This document shows, piece after piece, positions 36,326-45,085 of a stretch of 64,000 nt of DNA (the stretch's first letter is position 1; every line of letters begins with the position of its first letter). The stretch is from contig NZ_LT607755.1 in assembly GCF_900090275.1 (NCBI RefSeq), forward strand, positions 6,386,001 through 6,450,000, given 5' to 3'. The notes beneath the pieces are model-generated. The model had not been told where the DNA came from and did not search any database. It worked only from the letters and a program-made list of their open reading frames with translations. The translations under genes and the position numbers were made by a program. This DNA is from Micromonospora zamorensis. GTDB lineage: Bacteria; Actinomycetota; Actinomycetes; Mycobacteriales; Micromonosporaceae.

Positions 36326-36982
36326 GTGTCGTACCCGGAATCGGCACCGGCCCGCCGGCCCGCCGTCGTCCTGATGGCTGCGGGCGTGCTGCTGGTGATG
36401 GCGGTCGCCGCGCTCGCGTACGCCGTGGTCGACCTGGTGGTGCTGGGCGGGACGGTCGACGCGTTCCGCACCGCCGCCCGGGACACCTCGGCCAGCCCGG
36501 AGCAGATCGACGACGTGGTGACCCTGCTCCGCGCGTCCGCGGTGCTGTCTGCGGTGGTGGCCGCCCTCTCCGCGCCGGTGCTCGCCGGCCTGGCCCTGGG
36601 GCTGCTGGCCGGTCGCAACGGCGTACGGGTTGCCACCTGGGTGGTCAGTGGGCTTGGCCTGCTCGCCGGCTGTTGCAGCGTGGCGGTGCTGATCGGCGAA
36701 CGAGCCGCACCACTGCAACTCGGCTCCGGTGAGCAGGCTGTCGCCGAGTTGCTGGGGCTGATCGGCGACGCGTACCCGTCGTGGTGGATTCCGCTCAACG
36801 CCGGGCTTTCCGTCGCGCAGGGCCTCGGTTACCTTGTAGTAGCTACGCTGCTGGCCCTGCCGGCGGCGAACGCCTGGTTCGGTCGCCACCGCTCGACCGC
36901 GCCGACCGTCCCATCCGCACCACCGGCGTTTCCGCATGCCCCGCACCAGCCGCCGCCCGCACCCCCGTACCCGCCCAGGTGA
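36326..36982 (+). CDS. Four-helix membrane protein, paralogue of 35465-36253
   Basis: 218 aa from GTG 36326 with GGAGGG upstream. Four transmembrane helices (VVLMAAGVLLVMAVAALAYAVV, LSAVVAALSAPVLAGLALGLLAG, TWVVSGLGLLAGCCSVAVLIG, LGYLVVATLLALPAANAWF) and a short Pro-rich tail. The order of helices and the ALPAANAWF end mirror the upstream gene. Function unknown; the hairpin at 36279 may control its translation. Confidence 0.78.
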   Translation: MSYPESAPARRPAVVLMAAGVLLVMAVAALAYAVVDLVVLGGTVDAFRTAARDTSASPEQIDDVVTLLRASAVLSAVVAALSAPVLAGLALGLLAGRNGVRVATWVVSGLGLLAGCCSVAVLIGERAAPLQLGSGEQAVAELLGLIGDAYPSWWIPLNAGLSVAQGLGYLVVATLLALPAANAWFGRHRSTAPTVPSAPPAFPHAPHQPPPAPPYPPR

Positions 36983-36992
36983 GGACCACCCC

Positions 36993-37802
36993 GTGACGCT
37001 CGACCCCACGACTGCCGAGCGCCGGGCCCTGATCACCGGGGCCACCGCAGGCATCGGCGCGGCGTTCACCCGGCGGCTGGCCGCCGACGGCTGGCATCTG
37101 GTGCTGGTCGCCCGTGACGCGGCCCGGCTGACCGAGCTGGCCACCGAGTTGGGTTCCACCTACGGCCGCCCCGTGGAGACGATCCCGGCGGATCTGTCCA
37201 CCGACGACGGCTGCGCGGTCGTGGAGCGGCGAATCGCCGACGGCAGCCCCGTGCACCTGCTCGTCAACAACGCCGGCATCAGCCTCAACAAACCGTTCCT
37301 GCGCTCCACGGCAGAGGACGAGGCGCGGCTGTTGCGGCTCAACGTGCACGCGGTCATGCGGCTGACCCTGGCGGCGTTGCGACCGATGACCGAACGGCGG
37401 AATGGGGCAGTGATAAATGTCTCTTCGGTCGCCGGTTTCGGCACGGCGATGCCCGGCTCGACCTACTCGGCCAGCAAGGCGTGGGTCACCAACTTCAGCG
37501 AGTCCGTAGGCCTTTCGGCGCGCCCGTTCGGCGTCCGGGTGATGGCCCTCTGCCCCGGCTACACCCGCACCGAGTTCCACCAACGAGCCGGCATCAACAT
37601 GTCCAAGACGCCCGAGTGGCTGTGGCTCCGCGCCGAGGATGTGGTCGACGAAGCCCTGCGTGACCTGCGCAAAGGCAAGATGGTCAGCGTCCCGGCATGG
37701 AAGTACAAGATGGTCGTCGCCGGCATGCGGCACGCCCCCCGCCGACTGCTCCAGGCCGTCGCGCGGGACACCCGCGGCCGGATCGGTCGCGACGAGCACT
37801 GA
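36993..37802 (+). CDS. Short-chain dehydrogenase/reductase (SDR)
   Basis: 269 aa from GTG 36993. The cofactor motif is GATAGIG (TGxxxGxG type), followed by NNAGIS, the catalytic INVSSVAGFGTAMPGSTYSASKAW with Ser, Tyr and Lys in place, and a PGYTRTEF segment. This is the classical SDR fold; R residues after the first beta strand (ARDAARL) favour NADP(H). The C-terminal basic tail (KYKMVVAGMRHAPRRLLQ) is seen in actinobacterial membrane-peripheral SDRs. Substrate unknown. It starts 10 bp after the stop of the membrane protein gene, so it may share its transcript. Confidence 0.88.
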   Translation: MTLDPTTAERRALITGATAGIGAAFTRRLAADGWHLVLVARDAARLTELATELGSTYGRPVETIPADLSTDDGCAVVERRIADGSPVHLLVNNAGISLNKPFLRSTAEDEARLLRLNVHAVMRLTLAALRPMTERRNGAVINVSSVAGFGTAMPGSTYSASKAWVTNFSESVGLSARPFGVRVMALCPGYTRTEFHQRAGINMSKTPEWLWLRAEDVVDEALRDLRKGKMVSVPAWKYKMVVAGMRHAPRRLLQAVARDTRGRIGRDEH

Positions 37803-37856
37803 GCCTCGACCGGCCCACCAGGCCCCGTAGGTCGTTGGGGCGGTGCTGGCGCGCCG

Positions 37857-37934
37857 CTATCGGGCCAGTTGCTGAGCGTAGTCGAACATCGCCAACCATC
37901 GGTCCCCCGCCGGGCTGATCAGGGTGGACCCCAC
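37857..37934 (-). other. 25-codon antisense ORF in the pyrE leader
   Basis: A minus-strand ORF with GTG start; the peptide ends LAMFDYAQQLAR, and its codon choice looks protein-like. It overlaps the region just upstream of the pyrE -10 element. It may be a tiny gene, the 3' end of a lost gene, or chance; there is no clear ribosome binding site. Confidence 0.2.
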
Positions 37935-37957
37935 ACACGGCGTTCAGACTTGCGCAG

Positions 37958-37963
37958 TAACCT
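37958..37963 (+). promoter_or_regulatory. -10 element of a probable leaderless pyrE transcript
   Basis: TAACCT (TANNNT) ends 8 nt before the pyrE ATG, and no ribosome binding site is present, which suggests transcription starts at or next to the start codon. Confidence 0.55.
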
Positions 37964-37971
37964 CTATCGCC

Positions 37972-38511
37972 ATGGGGGACCACGACGACCTGCGCAAATT
38001 CATTACCGACCTGGCTGTGGTCCACGGACGGGTCGTGCTCTCCTCGGGGCGCGAGGCAGACTGGTACGTGGATCTGCGGCGCGTCACGCTCCATCACCAG
38101 GCCGCTCCTCTGGTCGGCCGGGTGTTGCTCGACCTCACCGCCGACTGGGAGTACGACGCCGTTGGCGGCCTCACTCTGGGCGCGGATCCTGTCGCGCTCT
38201 CGATGCTGCATGCCGCCGCTCCGACCGGTCGGGCCCTGGACGCCTTTGTGGTGCGCAAGGCGGGCAAGGCCCACGGTCTGCAACGGCGGATCGAAGGACC
38301 GGAGGTGGCCGGCCGTCGGGTGTTGGCGGTGGAGGATACGTCCACGACAGGCGGAAGTGTGTTGACCGCTGTCGAGGCACTTCGTGAGGCCGGGGCGGAA
38401 GTTGTAGGCGTGGCGGTTATTGTTGATCGAGGCGCCGGCGACGCGGTGCGAGCCGCCGGATTGCCATACCGGGCGGCCTATACGTTGGCTGACCTCGGCC
38501 TTGTGGCGTAA
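37972..38511 (+). CDS. pyrE: Orotate phosphoribosyltransferase
   Basis: 179 aa from ATG 37972. The PRPP-binding signature is VLAVEDTSTTGGSVL, with an upstream catalytic-loop segment KAGKAHGLQRRIEGPE and AVGGLTLGADPVALSML. It joins orotate and PRPP to OMP in pyrimidine synthesis. The family length is about 175-215, so it is complete. It is unlinked to other pyr genes, as in other actinobacteria. Leaderless expression is likely (see 37958). Confidence 0.95.
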   Translation: MGDHDDLRKFITDLAVVHGRVVLSSGREADWYVDLRRVTLHHQAAPLVGRVLLDLTADWEYDAVGGLTLGADPVALSMLHAAAPTGRALDAFVVRKAGKAHGLQRRIEGPEVAGRRVLAVEDTSTTGGSVLTAVEALREAGAEVVGVAVIVDRGAGDAVRAAGLPYRAAYTLADLGLVA

Positions 38512-38577
38512 AAGTTTGCCGATTCGGATCTGCTGATATGCAGGCGGATCGATGCTGCTGGTGGAAGGATGGAATAC

Positions 38578-38946
38578 GTGGGAACTGCGTTGGCCGAAAT
38601 GACTATGCCTCAGATCTCGCCGCTAAACGGCGAGCCGATCGAACGTGCCGATGCCGAGCGTCTCGCCGGGGTCCTCAAGGCCCTTGCTGATCCTGCTCGG
38701 TTGCGGCTGCTCAGCCTGATCCAGTCGGCCCCCGAGGGCGAGGCGTGCGTCTGTGACCTGACGGCGCCGCTCGGCCTCTCTCAGCCGACGGTCAGTCATC
38801 ACCTGCGCATCCTCACCGAGGCTGGCTTGCTGCAGCGGGAGAAGCGCGGTGTCTGGGCGTACTACAGCCTGGTCCCGAGTGCGATCGCGACGATCGCCGA
38901 CCTGCTGACCCCGCCGCGTAAGCGGGCCACCAAGAAGGCCCGCTGA
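38578..38946 (+). CDS. ArsR/SmtB-family metalloregulator
   Basis: 122 aa from GTG 38578, chosen because a GGAAGG site lies 9 nt before it; an ATG at 38569 would sit on that site. The winged helix is clear: RLAGVLKALADPARLRLLSLI, then EACVCDLTAPLGLSQPTVSHHLRILTEAGLL and REKRGVWAYYSLVP. CVCDL in the alpha-3 helix gives the two Cys typical of As(III)/Cd(II)-type sensors. No resistance gene is adjacent, so targets are elsewhere. A basic tail ends the protein (PRKRATKKAR). Confidence 0.9.
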   Translation: MGTALAEMTMPQISPLNGEPIERADAERLAGVLKALADPARLRLLSLIQSAPEGEACVCDLTAPLGLSQPTVSHHLRILTEAGLLQREKRGVWAYYSLVPSAIATIADLLTPPRKRATKKAR

Positions 38947-38958
38947 CGTAGGCACTGC

Positions 38959-38983
38959 ACGCCGTCCCGCGCCGGGACGGCGT
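38959..38983 (+). terminator. ArsR gene terminator
   Basis: Perfect 11-bp stem (ACGCCGTCCCG and its complement) with a 3-nt loop, 12 nt after the stop. Confidence 0.85.
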
Positions 38984-39068
38984 CCGGTGGCGAGCCAGGG
39001 GTGGCGCCATCGGTGAGTAACACCTGCTCGTCCCCGGCCGCACCGCCGGAGGCCGGGTCCGACATGCC

Positions 39069-39102
39069 GACGGCCGACCCCCGCACCAGGGGGCCGGCCG
39101 TC
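39069..39102 (-). terminator. Terminator of the DedA gene 39120-39941
   Basis: 14-nt arms 39069-39082 and 39089-39102 with one mismatch and a 6-nt loop, 17 nt beyond the minus-strand stop codon. Confidence 0.75.
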
Positions 39103-39119
39103 GTCGTCGTACCAGGACG

Positions 39120-39941
39120 TCAGCGGTCCTGGCCGTGCTCCGGTCGATGGCGGCCGTGCTGGTGTCCGTCGTGGTCGAACGCCTCGCGGGCTGCCTCCAC
39201 CGCGCCTGCGGCGCTGGCCGCGGCAATTACCGCAACCGCCTCGCCACGCTTGCGGGCGCGCCGGTCGCGGAGGAACTCGAAGAAGATCGGCAGCACCGAG
39301 ATCACGATGATCAGGGCCACCACCGGCAGGATGTAGTGGTCGATCTTGTCGCCGATGGCCTGGTAGATCTGCTCGGCCAGCAGGTAGCCGATCAGCAGGA
39401 TGCCGTCCACCCAGAGCACCGCACCGACGATGTTCCAGAGCAGGAACTGCCGGGCCGGCATGCCGAGTGCACCCGCGACCGGGTTGAGGAACGTCCGGAC
39501 GATCGGGATGAAGCGCGCCAGCACCACGGCCTTCGCCGGGCCGAACTTCTGGAAGTAGTACTCGGCCTTCTCGACGTACTCCTTCTTGAAGAGTCGGGAG
39601 TTCGGCCGCTCGAACATCGGCCGGCCGTACCGGGCACCGAGCCAGTGCCCCAACTGGGCGCCGACGATCGCGCAGATCGGCCCACCGATCAGCAGGCCGG
39701 CCAGCGAGAGCCGCGTGCCGTCGCCGAAGATCGCGTCCGCCACCGGCGACGAGGCCACGCCGGCGAGGAACAGCAGCGAGTCGCCGGGGAAGAAGAAGCC
39801 CACCAGCAGGCCGGTCTCGGCGAAGAGGATCACCCACACGCCGATCAGCCCGAAGGTCTGCAACAGCTCCTTGGGGTCGAGCGGGTTCAGGGCGACGCTC
39901 TCCACGAGAGCGCGGGTCTGCTCAGCTGTGTCCACGGCCAC
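39120..39941 (-). CDS. DedA-family membrane protein (VTT domain)
   Basis: 273 aa from GTG 39941. Five or six transmembrane helices with the DedA motifs FFFPGDSLLFLAG, GAQLGHWLGARYGRP, and FGPAKAVVLARFIPIVRTFLNPVAGALGM with the conserved Arg residues. DedA proteins are proton-dependent lipid or undecaprenyl-phosphate carriers (known for E. coli and B. subtilis members). The C-terminus is His-rich (DHDGHQHGRHRPEHG), which could bind metal. A second DedA gene lies at 57113. Confidence 0.92.
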   Translation of the reverse strand: MAVDTAEQTRALVESVALNPLDPKELLQTFGLIGVWVILFAETGLLVGFFFPGDSLLFLAGVASSPVADAIFGDGTRLSLAGLLIGGPICAIVGAQLGHWLGARYGRPMFERPNSRLFKKEYVEKAEYYFQKFGPAKAVVLARFIPIVRTFLNPVAGALGMPARQFLLWNIVGAVLWVDGILLIGYLLAEQIYQAIGDKIDHYILPVVALIIVISVLPIFFEFLRDRRARKRGEAVAVIAAASAAGAVEAAREAFDHDGHQHGRHRPEHGQDR

Positions 39942-40147
39942 AAAGGGTACCGAAGCCCGGGCCTCCGGCCGCGCCGGACCGGCACCTCGCCACCCGCCGG
40001 CGCAATACCCGTGTGCAGGGGTCCGAACGGCTCGACCGATGTCGCGCCGTGGGCCCGGGCGCGCCTCCCGCGCCTCGCCTCGACTGATCAGTGCAATGTT
40101 TCCCGGGTCCGCAGCCGTCGTCAGGGGCAGGAGACCCGGGAGGTGCG

Positions 40148-40627
40148 GTGACGTACGAGGAGTTCGTGGACACGCGGCTGGCCCCGCTGCTGCGGTACGC
40201 GGTGATGCTGACCGGCGATCCGCACCAGGCCCAGGATCTCGTTCAGGAAACCATGGTCCGGGTCCAGCTCAACTGGCGTCGGGTCGCCCGGGCGGACTCA
40301 CCCGAGCGATACGTGCGCCGGATGCTCACCAACCAGTACGTCGACTGGCGGCGCGGCTCCTGGGTCCGCCGGGTGCTGCTGCGCGGAGAGCCCGACGCGA
40401 CGGTGCCGGTGACCACCGACCACGCCCAGTCCGCCGTGGACCGGGACCAGATCTGGTCCTGGCTGTCCCGGCTGCCGCGTCGGCAGCGGGCCGCCCTGGT
40501 GCTGCGCTACTACGAGGACCTGCCCGACGCCGAGATCGCCGACATCCTCGGCTGCGCCGTCGGGACCGTACGTTCGTCCATCTCCCGGGCCCTCGCCACG
40601 CTCCGGGCCGAGTACGTGGAGGCGTGA
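40148..40627 (+). CDS. ECF RNA polymerase sigma factor, SigE family
   Basis: 159 aa from GTG 40148 with a GGGAGG site about 5 nt upstream. Sigma region 2 is visible (LLRYAVMLTGDPHQAQDLVQETMVRVQLNW, with RYVRRMLTNQYVDWRRG) and region 4 follows (LPRRQRAALVLRYYEDLPDAEIADILGCAVGTVRSSISRALATL). This is the short actinobacterial SigE-type ECF. The next gene starts 2 nt after its stop and occupies the place where an anti-sigma gene normally stands, but encodes an LCP protein. Its promoter is not evident from the sequence. Confidence 0.92.
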   Translation: MTYEEFVDTRLAPLLRYAVMLTGDPHQAQDLVQETMVRVQLNWRRVARADSPERYVRRMLTNQYVDWRRGSWVRRVLLRGEPDATVPVTTDHAQSAVDRDQIWSWLSRLPRRQRAALVLRYYEDLPDAEIADILGCAVGTVRSSISRALATLRAEYVEA

Positions 40628-40629
40628 AC

Positions 40630-41691
40630 ATGATTGAGGACGACCTGCGTGCCGCCTTCACCCGGCACGAGCCACTGACACCACCGACGGGCCCGCTGCG
40701 GGTCGCGATCGACCGGCTGGCGACGCGTCGGCGGCAGCTTCGCCGACGCTGGCAGGCTGGCGGAACGGCCTTGGCCGTGCTCGGCGTACTGGGCATCGGG
40801 GTGCCTCTGTTCACCCCGGAGCGCGCCGGGCCGCCGCAGGCCGACCTGATCGGCGCGACGGATCGGCCGGTGGCGACGGGCGCGGTGAACGTTCTGCTGG
40901 TCGGCATCGACAACCGGGGGTCCGTCCCGCCGTTGGCCGACTCGGTGCTGCTGCTGCACATCCCGGCCGACCGCAGCCGCCCGTACCTGGTCTCACTGCC
41001 CCGCGACCTGAAGGTGCCGATCCCCGGCCACGGCACCGACAAGCTGAACGCGGCGTTTCCGTTCGGCGCGGGCCACTCTCCACCGGATCTGACCAAGGGT
41101 TACGAGCTGACCCGGCAGACGGTGGCGAAGCTGACCGGCCTCCGCATCGACACGGGTGTGGTGTTGACGTACGCGACTCTGCGCACGCTGACCAACGAGG
41201 TTGGCGGTGTGCCGGTCTGCCTGCCCGAGCGGGTGCAGTCGGTCCACACCCGGCGGGTCTTCCCGGCCGCGTGCCAACGCCTCGACGGTGCCGCCGCGGC
41301 CGACCTGCTCCGCCAGCGGTACGGGCTGCCCGACGGCAGCCAGGGCCGGGACCGCAACGCCCGGATCTTCGCGGCCGGGCTGGTCCGTTCGGCCTCCGAC
41401 CAGGGTGTGCTCACGAATCCGGTACGACTCGCCAAGCTGCTGGGGGCCGTCGGTCCGGACCTCGCCGTGTCACCGGGGCAGGCCACCATGCTGGACCTGA
41501 TGCGGCTCGTCCCGACACTGCGATCGGTGGACCCGGTCGGGCTCAGTCTGCCAGTCGGCGACCCCACCGGGCCCAGTCGCTTCGTGCAGGCCGACCCGCA
41601 GCTCGCCCCGGAGTTCCTGACCGCACTGCGCGAGGATCGGCTCGGCGACTGGGTGGCCCGTCACCCCGAACAGGTCAACCCCGCCCGGTGA
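40630..41691 (+). CDS. LytR-CpsA-Psr (LCP) family protein with sigma-linked N-terminus
   Basis: 353 aa from ATG 40630 (ribosome binding site GGAGGCG); a GTG at 40624 overlaps the sigma stop. The N-terminal cytoplasmic segment (MIEDDLRAAFTRHEPLTPPTGPLR) has the look of proteins encoded after SigE-type sigma factors. It is followed by one transmembrane helix (ALAVLGVLGIGVPLF) and an extracellular LCP domain: VNVLLVGIDNRG, DSVLLLHIPADRSRPYLVSLPRDLKVPIPG, LNAAFPFGAG, and QGRDRNARI near the end. LCP enzymes attach glycopolymers to peptidoglycan. Ser for some usual catalytic-loop residues was not checked. Coupling with a sigma factor suggests wall-stress sensing. Confidence 0.88.
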   Translation: MIEDDLRAAFTRHEPLTPPTGPLRVAIDRLATRRRQLRRRWQAGGTALAVLGVLGIGVPLFTPERAGPPQADLIGATDRPVATGAVNVLLVGIDNRGSVPPLADSVLLLHIPADRSRPYLVSLPRDLKVPIPGHGTDKLNAAFPFGAGHSPPDLTKGYELTRQTVAKLTGLRIDTGVVLTYATLRTLTNEVGGVPVCLPERVQSVHTRRVFPAACQRLDGAAAADLLRQRYGLPDGSQGRDRNARIFAAGLVRSASDQGVLTNPVRLAKLLGAVGPDLAVSPGQATMLDLMRLVPTLRSVDPVGLSLPVGDPTGPSRFVQADPQLAPEFLTALREDRLGDWVARHPEQVNPAR

Positions 41692-41709
41692 TGGCGACCT
41701 GCCGCGAGG

Positions 41710-41922
41710 TCAGCGGTAGTCGTCCTCGTCACCGGTGACCACCCGGGCCTGCTCCATCGCGTCCCAGTCGTCGACCTCGAGGCCGCGCTGGGGCTCGCCG
41801 TCGGCGTCGGCGGGGCCGACCACCGTGGCCTGCTCGACCGCGTCGGCCGAATCGGCCTCGGGGTCGCGCTCGTCCGGGGCGAGGTGGTCGCCGGGAATGA
41901 AGTCCTCGTCGGGCTGACCCAT
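41710..41922 (-). CDS. Small acidic hypothetical protein, 70 aa
   Basis: Starts ATG 41922 after GGGAGGGACG. Very acidic and without hydrophobic segments (MGQPDEDFIPGDHLAPDERD, EQATVVGPADAD, GDEDDYR). Internal repetition is visible: AVEQATVVGPADAD and AMEQARVVTGDEDD look like two copies of one motif. It is probably disordered. It is convergent with the LCP gene. Function unknown. Confidence 0.75.
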   Translation of the reverse strand: MGQPDEDFIPGDHLAPDERDPEADSADAVEQATVVGPADADGEPQRGLEVDDWDAMEQARVVTGDEDDYR

Positions 41923-42045
41923 CGTCCCTCCCGGGGTCTCGGGGCACGGTTCCCACCCACCGTACGGGTTGCGTCGGCGCCGCGCTCGGAAGCGGAGTAG
42001 GCGGAATCAGCCCTCGACGACGCGACCCGATGCCAGGATGGTGCC

Positions 42046-42429
42046 GTGGGCTTCCTCATTCGACTGGCGATCACCGCGGTCGCTCTGTGGATAACCACCC
42101 TGATCGTGCCCGGTGTCGACGTGCACGGTCGCTCGGGTGGCAACACCGCGCTCACCCTGATCGTGGTGGCGCTGATCTTCGGCGTGATCAACGCCGTGCT
42201 GAAGCCGTTGATCAAGGTCGTCGGCTGCGTGTTCTACCTGCTGACCCTGGGCCTGTTCGCGCTCGTGGTCAACGCCCTGCTGTTCCTGCTCACCGACCGG
42301 ATCGCCCGCGGGCTCGACCTGCCGTTCCAGGTGGACGGTTTCTGGGCCGCGTTCTGGGGAGCCATCGTGATGACAGTGGTCACCTGGCTGATCAGCGTCA
42401 TCGTGCCGGACAACCTGGACCGCCGGTGA
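42046..42429 (+). CDS. Phage-holin-family (PF04020-type) small membrane protein
   Basis: 127 aa from GTG 42046. Four transmembrane helices with the family words ALWITTLIVPGV, LIVVALIFGVINAVLKPLIK, LTLGLFALVVNALLFLLT and FWAAFWGAIVMTVVTWLISV. In actinobacteria these chromosomal proteins are housekeeping membrane proteins of unknown role; the holin name comes from a mycobacteriophage relative and does not imply a prophage here. Confidence 0.85.
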   Translation: MGFLIRLAITAVALWITTLIVPGVDVHGRSGGNTALTLIVVALIFGVINAVLKPLIKVVGCVFYLLTLGLFALVVNALLFLLTDRIARGLDLPFQVDGFWAAFWGAIVMTVVTWLISVIVPDNLDRR

Positions 42430-42564
42430 ACGGCTGACACCCGGGTCGGTTGTTCCGGCGCACCTCACCTACGGGATACTGCCGGGCGGAGGACAGCGCG
42501 GTCCGGCGCACAAATGAACAACAGCGGCCAGCACGGCCGAGAGTGGTAAGTAAGGAGCGTCAAC

Positions 42565-43590
<1,026 letters not shown>

Positions 43591-43602
43591 CGACGTACCA
43601 CC

Positions 43603-43637
43603 GACGGCCGGCTTCCCCTCGCGGGGAGCCGGCCGTC
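43603..43637. terminator. Bidirectional terminator between fba and 43643-44836
   Basis: Left arm 43603-43618, right arm 43623-43637, 15 bp with one bulged T and a 4-nt loop, in a 52-bp gap between convergent genes. Confidence 0.85.
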
Positions 43638-43642
43638 GTCGT

Positions 43643-44836
43643 TCAGGCGGTGAGCAGGTGGACGGCCTCGCGTACGTCGTCGGTGAGGTGGATCGTCGCC
43701 GACAGGTCACCAAACGGGGACGCGGCCAGCAGCGGACGCAACAGCGCCTCCACCGGCAACTCCACGGTCCAGTACGCGCGGTCCAGGAAGATGTACGCGC
43801 CGCTGGCCCCGTCGGTGCCGTAATAGGTCTTGGTGGCCGCCTGGAACACCTCCTGCACCGTGCCCGCCCGCCCCGGCGCGAAGACGATGCCGCCCCGGGC
43901 GAGTCGCAGGATGGTGTCCTCCCGGATCGCGTTGGAGAAGTACTTGGCGATCCGCCCGGCGAACAGGTTCGCCGGCTCGTGCCCGTACAGCCAGGTCGGG
44001 ATGGCCAGCCCACCGGCTCGCGCCCAGCCCAGGTCGTCGCCACGCTGACGGGGAACGCTCGCGTACCGCTGCCGGACCGTCAACGCGGTGGCCGTGTACA
44101 GGTGGTGGTCGGTGAAGTCCGGTGCGGTGGCCAGCAGGTCGATCGCCGCCGTCACGTCGGTCGCCGGCCGGTCCGCCAGGTAGGCGCCGAGGTTCGCCGC
44201 CTCCATCACCCCGGGACCGCCGCCGGTCACCACCAGGCGGTCGGCCCGCGCCAGCTCCCAACCCAGCACTGCCGCCATCCGGTACGCGGGACTGCCGCGC
44301 CGCACCGCGTGCCCACCCATGATGCCCACCACCGACTGCGGCCCGTGCCCGACCAGCCAGGCGCGGGTGGCGTCGGCCAACGCGTTGTCCACGCCGTGGT
44401 CGTGCAGCCGCTGACCCAGCGCCTCCTTGACGTCCGGCAGCGCGCCGCCGTGCGCCCGGTAGTGGTCGTACACCCGGGTGTCGTACATCCCGGTGAACCC
44501 ACCCTCGGCGAACCCCTCGGCCAGTTCCTCCGGGGTGTAGAGGTGTGTCGGCTGGGTCGGGTACGGCAGCCCCGAGAACGGCGGCACCACGTTGGCGCCG
44601 CGTCGGACCAGGTCGGCGCCGACATCCCGGGACGCGAAGCGGCAGCCCACGAAGAGGGTGCCGGCGACGTCGACGCCGGTCAGGTCGGGCACCGGTGCGA
44701 GGTCGAGACGCAGGCCCTGCACGGTCAGCCCGCTCAGTCGGCCGGCGGCCAGTTGGCGGTCGAACTCGTCCCGGGTCTGGATCTCGCCCGCGTGCAGGTG
44801 CGGCTCGATGACGTCCGCAGGAGGTGGGGTCGGCAC
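43643..44836 (-). CDS. LOG-like Rossmann nucleotide-binding protein
   Basis: 397 aa from GTG 44836 (GGCAGGATGG upstream). The C-terminal half carries the LOG fold: GIMGGHAVRRGSPAY, RLVVTGGGPGVMEAANLGAYLA, and GGIVFAPGRAGTVQEVFQA, where the usual PGGxGTxxE is PGRAGTVQE. The family hydrolyses nucleotide 5'-monophosphates to base and ribose phosphate (cytokinin-activating type). The N-terminal 130 residues are an extra domain (PDLTGVDVAGTLFVGCRFAS), so this is the long actinobacterial form. The Arg replacing Gly in the PGGxGT loop may alter phosphate binding. Confidence 0.85.
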   Translation of the reverse strand: MPTPPPADVIEPHLHAGEIQTRDEFDRQLAAGRLSGLTVQGLRLDLAPVPDLTGVDVAGTLFVGCRFASRDVGADLVRRGANVVPPFSGLPYPTQPTHLYTPEELAEGFAEGGFTGMYDTRVYDHYRAHGGALPDVKEALGQRLHDHGVDNALADATRAWLVGHGPQSVVGIMGGHAVRRGSPAYRMAAVLGWELARADRLVVTGGGPGVMEAANLGAYLADRPATDVTAAIDLLATAPDFTDHHLYTATALTVRQRYASVPRQRGDDLGWARAGGLAIPTWLYGHEPANLFAGRIAKYFSNAIREDTILRLARGGIVFAPGRAGTVQEVFQAATKTYYGTDGASGAYIFLDRAYWTVELPVEALLRPLLAASPFGDLSATIHLTDDVREAVHLLTA

Positions 44837-44894
44837 CGGGCCATCCTGCCCCCGCACCGGGTGCGGCCAAACCTCGGGCCCCTTGGTGAAACGA

Positions 44895-44928
44895 CAGGAG
44901 CCCGGTGGTCGTGGCCACCGGGCTCCTG
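44895..44928 (-). terminator. Perfect 14-bp hairpin between divergent genes
   Basis: CAGGAGCCCGGTGG (44895-44908) and its perfect complement (44915-44928) surround a 6-nt loop. It lies between two divergently transcribed genes, so it should end a short transcript that starts in the gap, most simply the minus-strand ORF at 44960-44992. Confidence 0.6.
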
Positions 44929-44959
44929 CGTTACCGGTTCCTGGGGAGGCTCCGGACCA

Positions 44960-44992
44960 TTAGTTGTAGTGGAAAACACCTGGCAGCGGCAT
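44960..44992 (-). other. 10-codon ORF MPLPGVFHYN followed by a terminator
   Basis: ATG at 44992, stop TAA at 44960, then 31 nt to the perfect hairpin 44895-44928. The surrounding sequence is AT-rich for this genome. No clear ribosome binding site. It may be a tiny peptide gene, a small RNA, or a coincidence. Confidence 0.2.
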
Positions 44993-45085
44993 AGGCCGCA
45001 GGCGTGACCAACTCCTCAGCCGTTCAGCGGAACGTGTCGGCCGACCCGCTCGCGTGTCGCCCTGTCCAGCGGGTTGAATGGGGCG

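Noticed and set aside
37924..37971. pyrE start at the upstream GTG (16 residues longer)
   Set aside because: The extra segment covers the TAACCT promoter element and has no homology; ATG 37972 with leaderless expression fits better.
42046..42429. Prophage holin
   Set aside because: PF04020-type proteins are chromosomal in most actinobacteria and no other phage gene surrounds it.
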